From CAMCHP01 sp036835325 (GTDB lineage: Bacteria > Bacteroidota > Bacteroidia > Flavobacteriales_D > Sanyastnellaceae), in contig DAITMF010000018.1 in the NCBI GenBank assembly GCA_036835325.1, positions 1 through 56,602 of the forward strand: DNA of 56,602 nucleotides. The letters run 5' to 3'. Shown one piece after another: positions 51,887 through 56,602 of the stretch. How positions within the stretch are numbered: position 1 is the first letter of the stretch; each line of letters opens with the position of its first letter. Position numbers and translations under genes: made by a program. The notes beneath the pieces were generated by a model. The model did no database searches and had not been told where the DNA came from. It worked only from the letters and a program-made list of their open reading frames with translations.

Positions 51887-52567
51887 TTACATCAATTGGT
51901 CGAGTAGGAGGGAGAAGCCTTCAACGGCGCCGGTTTTAAGCACGGTGGCTTGCATTCCGCCGGGCAAACGGTCGAGTTGCGGATCGATGACATACACTTC
52001 GCAATGCTCGGGGATGTAGTGGATGAGCGATGCCGCCGGGTACACCACCAACGATGTGCCTACGACGATGAGGATGTCGGCCTGGGCCATCACTGCAGCT
52101 GCTGATTCGAGCATGGGCACGGCCTCGCCGAACCATACAATGTTGGGCCGCATGCGGAGACCCTGACTGCAGCGGTCGTCGGCGGTGACTTCCCAGCGGT
52201 TGAGGGTTTCGATGGTGATCGGACGCGATTCGGAGCGGATTTGCATGATCTCACCGTGGAGGTGAAGCACATTGCTCGAGCCGCCGCGTTCGTGCAAATC
52301 GTCGATGTTTTGGGTGACCACGGTGACCTTGTAGCGGGCTTCGAGGGCGGCAATGGCGCGGTGTGCACCGTTGGGTTGGGCCTCCATCACGTTTTTGCGG
52401 CGCAGGTTGTAGAAGTGGGTGACGAGGTCGGGGTCGCGCCGCCAGGCGTCGGGCGTGGCGACGTCTTCAATGCGGTGGTTTTCCCACAAGCCATCGCTGC
52501 CGCGAAAGGTAGCAATGCCGCTTTCGGCGCTCACACCGGCGCCTGAGAATACTACAAGCGATTTCAT
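51887..52567 (-). CDS. cobB: Sir2-family NAD-dependent protein deacylase (CobB-like, reduced zinc site)
   Basis: 226 residues. NAD-binding G-A-G-V-S-A-E-S-G-I-A-T-F-R from residue 9, the F-Y-N-L-R-R segment near 52 (Tyr and Arg as in desuccinylases/CobB), T-Q-N-I-D-D-L-H near 87, catalytic His in L-H-L-H-G-E, then N-I-V-W-F-G-E and I-V-V-G-T-S-L-V-V-Y-P-A. The zinc-binding cysteines of canonical sirtuins are almost absent: one Cys remains in D-D-R-C-S-Q-G. This reduced form may be common in Bacteroidota. It removes acetyl or succinyl groups from lysine using NAD. Cytoplasmic; start ATG 52567 is the only good one. Confidence 0.92.
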   Translation of the reverse strand: MKSLVVFSGAGVSAESGIATFRGSDGLWENHRIEDVATPDAWRRDPDLVTHFYNLRRKNVMEAQPNGAHRAIAALEARYKVTVVTQNIDDLHERGGSSNVLHLHGEIMQIRSESRPITIETLNRWEVTADDRCSQGLRMRPNIVWFGEAVPMLESAAAVMAQADILIVVGTSLVVYPAASLIHYIPEHCEVYVIDPQLDRLPGGMQATVLKTGAVEGFSLLLDQLM

Positions 52568-52638
52568 GGGGTGAAGGTACGGGAGAAAATTTTACAATGG
52601 CTGATCTAGAGGCGTCAGGGTTGATAATCAGTAAAGTA

Positions 52639-52707
52639 AAAAGCTCGCAATATGTAAAGTGAAAGGCTCACAATATGTAAAGTAAATTGCTTATAATTTG
52701 TAAAATG
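52639..52707. repeat. Three tandem imperfect 23-bp repeats upstream of the DUF4143 ATPase gene
   Basis: Units at 52639-52661, 52662-52684 and 52685-52707 follow a pattern of A-rich start, GCT(C/T), AAT(A/T)T-like centre and GTAAAGT end. A partial fourth unit ends at 52638 (TCAGTAAAGTA). They are contiguous, with no spacers, and end five bases before the -7 box. They resemble an iterated operator or iteron set. The neighbouring 52568-52638 shows nothing else. Confidence 0.8.
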
Positions 52708-52711
52708 GAGT

Positions 52712-52719
52712 TATCTTTG
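52712..52719 (+). promoter_or_regulatory. -7 promoter element TATCTTTG for the first DUF4143 ATPase gene
   Basis: Exact TAnnTTTG match 19 bases before the ATG at 52739. The -33 region falls in the last 23-bp repeat (TTG at 52687-52689), so repeat binding would compete with sigma factor. Confidence 0.65.
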
Positions 52720-52738
52720 TGCTGAATTTCAGATTGCT

Positions 52739-54004
52739 ATGTCGTCAATCATTGCCTATAAGAAACGCATTTCGGATGCTGAGCTTGAACGTAAACTGAA
52801 TGCATCGGGTGCGCTGCTCATTCGGGGAATGAAGGCCTGTGGAAAAACAGAGTCGGCGAAGCAATTTGCGAAAAGTAGCATTGCCTTTGACCAAGACGCG
52901 CAGGTTGCGCTGCTCATTGATGCAGCACCGCAACGTTTGCTGATTGGTGACACCCCTCGCTTAATTGATGAGTGGCAAGAGCACCCTCAAATTTGGAACC
53001 ACATTCGGCATGAAGTAGATCGGCGGGCAGCCACTTCGCAGTTTATCCTAACCGGGTCGGCCAATCCTGAAGAGCGTGTCTCGCTTCACTCCGGAGCCGG
53101 CAGGTTTACAGTATTGGAGATGCGTACAATGTCTTGGCAAGAACTGGGGCACTCGACCGGACAAGTGAAACTAGACGACCTCTTTCACTCAAAACCGATC
53201 GATACAGTCGACAGCCCGACTGATCTTGAGACGATTATTGAACGTATCGTCATCGGAGGCTTCCCAATTCATCTGGGAAAAAGTGTTGACAAGGCGAGGG
53301 AAATTAACCGGGCCTACATTGATCTTTTGACTGAGGTTGATATGAGCCGTGTTTCCGAGGTTAAACGCAATCCTGACAAGGTACGTGGCTTAATGCGTTC
53401 ACTTGCACGCAATACAGCCGCAGCAGTCGATATATCCGTCCTTGAAAGTGATATTCGAAGCCGCGAAAGCTCCAATGTTTCTCGGCCGACGATTTACGAT
53501 TACCTCGATGTCTTCCACAGGTTAATGATTATTGAAGACCAACCGGCTTGGAGCGCACACCTTCGGTCTTCGGCGACCTTGCGCAAATCATCAAAACGTC
53601 ATTTCGCCGACGTTTCACTCGCGGTTGCAGCATTGGGGGTTGGGAGTGAGGCGCTTTTGAACGACCTTAAATACACCGGTTTTTTATTCGAGTCATTGGC
53701 TATTCACGATTTGCGGGTGTACGCTCAAGCCAATGATGCCAAGGTTTACCATTACACTGACTCGAGTGGTTTGGAGGTTGATGCCATCGTTCAAAAGCAC
53801 TCCGGTGAGTTGTGTGCTTTTGAGATCAAACTTGGTGTCAGACAAATTGATGAAGCGGCGCGCAACTTGCTGCGCTTTGCTTCAGGGTTGGGCGAGCACA
53901 GCGCAAAGCAACTGCGGTCGTTGAATGTGATTACGGGGACAGGAGTGAGCCACACCCGATCGGATGGCGTAAATGTGATTTCATTGGCATCATTGGGGCA
54001 CTAG
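52739..54004 (+). CDS. AAA ATPase with DUF4143 C-terminal domain, copy 1
   Basis: 421 residues. AAA_14-type ATPase: Walker A G-M-K-A-C-G-K-T-E-S near residue 30, Walker B-like R-L-I-D-E-W-Q near 76, sensor I L-T-G-S-A-N-P. The DUF4143 part (about 200-400) includes a winged-helix-like S-R-P-T-I-Y-D-Y-L-D and ends in a PD-(D/E)XK-like core G-L-E-V-D-A-I-V ... A-F-E-I-K-L-G. Members are widespread, often multicopy and mobile, of unknown function; some act as toxin-antitoxin-like or NTPase regulators by proposal only. It is controlled from a repeat-bearing promoter. Only about 20% similar by eye to copy 2 at 55098. Confidence 0.9.
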   Translation: MSSIIAYKKRISDAELERKLNASGALLIRGMKACGKTESAKQFAKSSIAFDQDAQVALLIDAAPQRLLIGDTPRLIDEWQEHPQIWNHIRHEVDRRAATSQFILTGSANPEERVSLHSGAGRFTVLEMRTMSWQELGHSTGQVKLDDLFHSKPIDTVDSPTDLETIIERIVIGGFPIHLGKSVDKAREINRAYIDLLTEVDMSRVSEVKRNPDKVRGLMRSLARNTAAAVDISVLESDIRSRESSNVSRPTIYDYLDVFHRLMIIEDQPAWSAHLRSSATLRKSSKRHFADVSLAVAALGVGSEALLNDLKYTGFLFESLAIHDLRVYAQANDAKVYHYTDSSGLEVDAIVQKHSGELCAFEIKLGVRQIDEAARNLLRFASGLGEHSAKQLRSLNVITGTGVSHTRSDGVNVISLASLGH

Positions 54005-54084
54005 CTGAACGCTTTCTCAGGACGTGTGCGTTCTCGATGCGGGAAGTCGTGTGCTCAGCGGTTTACACCACGCACGCCCTCCTT

Positions 54085-54120
54085 CCCAACATTTTTTTCA
54101 GCCACTGAAAAAGTGTTGGG
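54085..54120. repeat. Long inverted repeat in the gap after the first ATPase gene
   Basis: CCCAACATTTTTT (from 54085) pairs with the complement ending GGTTGTG-like at 54108-54120, forming a stem of about 16 bp with one bulged T and loop CCA. No T-run follows on either strand, so it is not a standard terminator. The gap 54005-54169 holds no gene otherwise. Confidence 0.55.
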
Positions 54121-54169
54121 TGTGCAAATGACGTTGTGTGGAGTATGCTGAACCTGCTGCGCTAAGTCT

Positions 54170-54300
54170 TTAGCTTTTATTCCTCGACGCTGAGATGCGG
54201 GCATCGGATCTACCAATGCGCATCAGAGAAGCGGTAATGGCCAGCGTGGGGTTGGTGTAAGAAACACCGTGACCCACATCACATCCACCACCACGCCAAC
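54170..54300 (-). pseudogene. Possible remnant of a GMC-type oxidoreductase C-terminus
   Basis: Minus-strand frame ending at the TAA at 54170-54172 reads C-D-V-G-H-G-V-S-Y-T-N-P-T-L-A-I-T-A-S-L near its end. This resembles the closing N-P-T-L-T-I-x-A-L motif of GMC oxidoreductases. The upstream part of such a gene is missing: the DUF3365 lipoprotein gene lies there on the opposite strand. The similarity covers only about 30 residues, so this is a tentative call. Confidence 0.35.
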
Positions 54301-54304
54301 CGTT

Positions 54305-54312
54305 TATCTTAG
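54305..54312 (+). promoter_or_regulatory. -7 promoter element TATCTTAG for the DUF3365 gene
   Basis: One mismatch from TAnnTTTG, with exactly four bases to the ATG at 54317; predicts a leaderless transcript and decides the start over the in-frame ATG at 54269. Confidence 0.5.
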
Positions 54313-54316
54313 CTGC

Positions 54317-54964
54317 ATGATCCGAATCTTCATCGCTTTGGGGGTACTGCTGGTCGCACAGGCCTGCAATGACCCTCGTCCATCCATCCAAAACCAAGAA
54401 CCACAGGAAAGCCATGAAACCGCGCTGGCTGTGCCTGACAGCGTGGTCATCGCGACGGGAAAACGCATGCTCATGCAGGCACAAGATTCGCTGCGGGTGA
54501 ACCTTCTGGGGGCCATTGAGCGGAGCGGACACGCTGAAGCCGTGCGCTTTTGCAACGTGAAAGCACTGCCGATTTTGTCAGAGCAGGAGTGGCCCGAGCT
54601 ACAGCTCGAACCGGTCAGCATTCGGCGAACCTCACTCAAGTGGCGCAATCCGCTCAACGAACCCGATACCTTTGAACGTGAAGTGTTGGCGGCATTTCAA
54701 AAAGCGAAGCTTTCGGGCCAAGAGTTGACCCCGGTTGTGCATCACCACGAAGGGCAATACCACTTCTTCCAACCCATTGCCGTGCAGCCCTTTTGCCTTG
54801 ATTGCCACGGCAGTGTTGGCTCAAACATTGCGCCTCCAACGCTGGCTGCCATTGATTCACTCTACCCCAATGACCGCGCCCGCAATTACTCCGCAGGCGA
54901 TTTGCGGGGGATGTTTCATGTGGTGCTCACCGCACCATCTGCACTGCCTGGTTCACCACACTAG
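54317..54964 (+). CDS. DUF3365 (Tll0287-like) haem-binding lipoprotein with altered C-terminus
   Basis: 215 residues. Signal peptide with lipobox V-A-Q-A-C (about Cys 17). The DUF3365 domain spans ~45-200: A-V-R-F-C-N-V near 75, R-R-T-S-L-K-W-R-N-P-L-N near 102, then the c-type haem motif C-L-D-C-H-G near 165, and Y-P-N-D-R-A-R-N-Y near 182. Members bind haem and may act as redox or gas sensors. The domain's last part, G-D-L-R-G-M-F-H-V-V-L, is followed by T-A-P-S-A-L-P-G-S-P-H, encoded by the antisense of a duplicated CHU_C gene end (54927-55007), so the tail has been replaced by recombination. A GGATGGATGGACGAG-type motif (54376-54391) lies just after the lipobox. Confidence 0.87.
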   Translation: MIRIFIALGVLLVAQACNDPRPSIQNQEPQESHETALAVPDSVVIATGKRMLMQAQDSLRVNLLGAIERSGHAEAVRFCNVKALPILSEQEWPELQLEPVSIRRTSLKWRNPLNEPDTFEREVLAAFQKAKLSGQELTPVVHHHEGQYHFFQPIAVQPFCLDCHGSVGSNIAPPTLAAIDSLYPNDRARNYSAGDLRGMFHVVLTAPSALPGSPH

Positions 54965-55007
54965 CTTCGCCGCTGCAACGGTCGGCGAAAATGGCTATTT
55001 GATTGCA
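54927..55007 (-). pseudogene. Remnant of a CHU_C/T9SS-type C-terminus, antisense to the DUF3365 3' end
   Basis: The minus strand encodes D-R-C-S-G-E-A-S-V-V-N-Q-A-V-Q-M-V-R before a TGA at 54927-54929. The fragment at 56509 ends D-R-C-T-G-E-P-T-V-V-N-Q-T-V-Q-V-V-R-stop. About 80% of bases agree over 57 positions. Upstream the remnant frame meets TAA at 55008-55010, so only some 25 codons remain. Confidence 0.7.
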
Positions 55008-55097
55008 TTACTGCTTCGTTTGTCATGCCGGGTTGAATCGACGCACGATGTACAATAAAGTGACCCGTGCGAATTGACCCTTCAACGCGATTTGAAT

Positions 55098-56384
55098 TTA
55101 CAAAGCGGTTAAATGGACGACACGCTCATCGAAATCCCAAGCTTGCACGTGCACAATGCCATTTCGTTGTGGAAATGCAATTTCGTCGAGCGTCACAAGA
55201 AGCTTTGGGTAATGATCGCGAATCGCTTCCAATGCGCTGTATTCTCTCTGAACCGTGCTTTCATCGCTCAGCAAATAGGCGCACTGAACATAGATTGTAA
55301 GCTCGGATTTCTTCGCAACAAAATCAACTTCTTTATTGGGCAGAACACCCACGTAAACCGAAAAACCGAATCTTTTGAGTGATAAATAAACCAGATTCTC
55401 GAGTTGATAGCCAACCCCATAGCCAAAGCCGCTGAACAAGTAATTCCTGTACGACAAGTCGTTGGCGTAATACTTTGAATTGCCTGAAATGGTATCCTTG
55501 CCTCTGATGTCGTAGCGATCGGCGCGATGAACTAAAAAAGTATCTTCAATGTACCCTACATAATTGGCGATGGTTTCAAAGGTCGTCTTCCTCCCTTTGC
55601 TTTTTAGGAAGTTCACTATGTTATTGATCGACAAAAGATTGGAGGCGTTGTTGACCAAGTAGATGAAGACGTCTTCGAGCAACTTAGGGTCTTTTACAGT
55701 GTGACGTTGAATGATATCACGCAGCAATACAGAATCTTTCACTGAAGCCACATAATGCCGTTTGGTTTCTTCGTTTGGCAGTGCAAAGAGCTCGGGCAAA
55801 CCGCCGCTTTGCATGTAGGTTAGATACGAGGCTTTGCCCTGCGTTTCGCCGGTGTAGCCCAAGTACTCAGTGAAGCTGAAAGGGAAGATTTCGAAGCTCA
55901 CGTACCTTCCTGAAAGTAAAGTGGCCAGTTCGCCGGAGAGCATCTTTGAATTTGACCCACTGATATATATCTCGTACTCCTTGGTGAAATCTTGGGCGTA
56001 GGAGTTGACAAGGCGCTCCCAGCCCTCAATGTCTTGAATTTCATCGAGAAACAGATATACCTTGCCTTTTGGCTTCAGTTTTTCCAAATAGAGGCCGATC
56101 AATTTACCCAAGTCGAGGTAGCTCCTCACAAAATCAAACTCAATGAATTCTTTGTTCAAATAAAAGATTTGGTGAGGATGCACACCGGAATCGATTAAGC
56201 TTTGCGCGATTTGACGCAAGAGAACGCTTTTTCCGGTGCGCCGCTGCCCAACCAAGACCTTCACGAGTTTGTTGCCGATGAACGATTGAATAGAATCGAG
56301 GTACATAACACGTTTGTAGCCCATGTCAAGCACGTTTCCATCCCAGTTGTTGAACCGCTTTAACGCGTCGAAATATTCTTCCAT
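55098..56384 (-). CDS. AAA ATPase with DUF4143 C-terminal domain, copy 2
   Basis: 428 residues. AAA_14-type ATPase: Walker A V-G-Q-R-R-T-G-K-S-V near residue 46, Walker B Y-L-F-L-D-E-I-Q near 112, sensor I I-S-G-S-N-S-K near 144, then F-P-F-S-F-T-E-Y-L near 170. The C-terminal DUF4143 region contains G-N-S-K-Y-Y-A-N-D near 306, L-E-N-L-V-Y-L-S-L-K-R near 340 and K-E-V-D-F-V-A near 363, a restriction-nuclease-like core, with I-Y-V-Q-C-A replacing the usual E-x-K segment. Function unknown. It lies between two copies of the same CHU_C gene tail and may have arrived by insertion there. An AT-rich repeat operator lies just upstream. Confidence 0.92.
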   Translation of the reverse strand: MEEYFDALKRFNNWDGNVLDMGYKRVMYLDSIQSFIGNKLVKVLVGQRRTGKSVLLRQIAQSLIDSGVHPHQIFYLNKEFIEFDFVRSYLDLGKLIGLYLEKLKPKGKVYLFLDEIQDIEGWERLVNSYAQDFTKEYEIYISGSNSKMLSGELATLLSGRYVSFEIFPFSFTEYLGYTGETQGKASYLTYMQSGGLPELFALPNEETKRHYVASVKDSVLLRDIIQRHTVKDPKLLEDVFIYLVNNASNLLSINNIVNFLKSKGRKTTFETIANYVGYIEDTFLVHRADRYDIRGKDTISGNSKYYANDLSYRNYLFSGFGYGVGYQLENLVYLSLKRFGFSVYVGVLPNKEVDFVAKKSELTIYVQCAYLLSDESTVQREYSALEAIRDHYPKLLVTLDEIAFPQRNGIVHVQAWDFDERVVHLTAL

Positions 56385-56387
56385 AAC

Positions 56388-56437
56388 CGAATAATTGGGT
56401 TGAATATACGAATTATTCAGTTGTGGACGAATAATTG
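56388..56437. repeat. AT-rich repeats upstream of the second ATPase gene
   Basis: CGAATAATTG occurs directly repeated at 56388-56397 and 56428-56437, and AATTATTC (56411-56418) is an inverted copy between them. This is a plausible operator 4-50 bases upstream of the ATG at 56384. The following 56438-56508 shows no gene. Confidence 0.6.
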
Positions 56438-56508
56438 AGGTGCTCGATGAATTTAAGCAACTGGATCCCCATTCAACTTTACAGGTTGAATAACCGAGTT
56501 CTCCCCTA

Positions 56509-56602
56509 TCACCGCACCACCTGCACCGTCTGGTTCACCACAGTAGGTTCTCCCGTACACCGATCGGTGTAACTCACCACGTACACGTAACTGCCTTCGT
56601 GC
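56509..56602 (-). CDS. C-terminal end of a secreted protein (CHU_C/T9SS-like tail), 3' end only
   Basis: Only the last 30 codons lie in the window: H-E-G-S-Y-V-Y-V-V-S-Y-T-D-R-C, then a short stretch ending N-Q-T-V-Q-V-V-R and TGA at 56509-56511. The G-x-Y-V-Y-V-V opening and V-x-V-V-R ending resemble gliding/T9SS C-terminal domains. The rest of the gene lies beyond the right edge. Its end is duplicated as a remnant at 54927. Confidence 0.6.
   Translation of the reverse strand, partial: HEGSYVYVVSYTDRCTGEPTVVNQTVQVVR

Noticed and set aside
52639..52707. CRISPR array
   Set aside because: The 23-bp units are contiguous and have no spacers, and no cas gene is present.
54085..54120. Terminator of the first DUF4143 ATPase gene
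   Set aside because: The stem is strong, but no T-run follows on either strand.
1..56602. tRNA or rRNA genes, insertion sequences, prophage
   Set aside because: No cloverleaf with the invariant T-arm, no rRNA segments, and no transposase, integrase or phage structural genes were recognised.

Overview
The window (56.6 kb) is chromosomal DNA from a member of the Bacteroidota, most likely Flavobacteriales. The evidence is a type IX secretion (T9SS) type A sorting tail on the first gene, gliding/T9SS type B (CHU_C) C-termini on two others, carboxypeptidase-regulatory-domain outer membrane barrels, families largely confined to this phylum (DUF4834, DUF5916), and many exact copies of the phylum's -7 promoter element TAnnTTTG. 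No rRNA, tRNA, CRISPR array, prophage or insertion sequence was seen. Genus cannot be set from the sequence alone.

Layout. 1-9.5 kb: the 3' part of a giant HYR-like repeat adhesin, a strong terminator, a DUF1853 protein and a TonB-receptor-like barrel. 9.6-19.3 kb: DUF4834, a T9SS type B surface protein, an e(P4)-type acid phosphatase, MsrA, a multi-PAS histidine kinase, ornithine aminotransferase and a RecD-like helicase. 19.35-19.45 kb: a promoter, two hairpins and a terminator with no gene, a candidate small RNA. 19.4-31.2 kb: an MMPL transporter, a membrane phosphoesterase, a DUF5916 barrel, a zinc peptidase followed by two small secreted proteins, a GluQ-RS-like enzyme, an EEP nuclease/phosphatase, a transglutaminase-like lipoprotein and a DUF2279 protein. 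31.2-36.7 kb: a hybrid histidine kinase followed by a membrane protein that looks like a dead kinase with a dead receiver, then an ABC-F ATPase. 36.7-41.9 kb: a MacAB-like ABC efflux operon (ATPase, two paralogous permeases, adaptor) and a separately promoted ICMT-type methyltransferase. 41.9-46.4 kb: a type I secretion-like operon (ABC exporter, HlyD adaptor, TolC) whose ABC protein has lost the motifs needed for ATP hydrolysis. 46.5-52.6 kb: a short-chain dehydrogenase, GyrB, a barrel/TSP3/SPOR-like outer membrane protein and a sirtuin. 52.6-56.6 kb: an accessory stretch with two AAA/DUF4143 ATPases, tandem 23-bp repeats, a haem-binding DUF3365 lipoprotein and remnants of surface-protein and possibly oxidoreductase genes.

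The content is mostly envelope biology: secreted adhesins, outer membrane barrels, efflux and secretion machines, lipoproteins and sensor kinases. The observations most worth following are the motif-less ABC exporter in a complete tripartite operon, the candidate sRNA, the recurring spacing of exactly four bases between TAnnTTTG boxes and ATG codons (implying leaderless mRNAs), the tandem repeats in front of the first DUF4143 ATPase, and the duplicated CHU_C tail whose antisense sequence has become the C-terminus of the DUF3365 protein.
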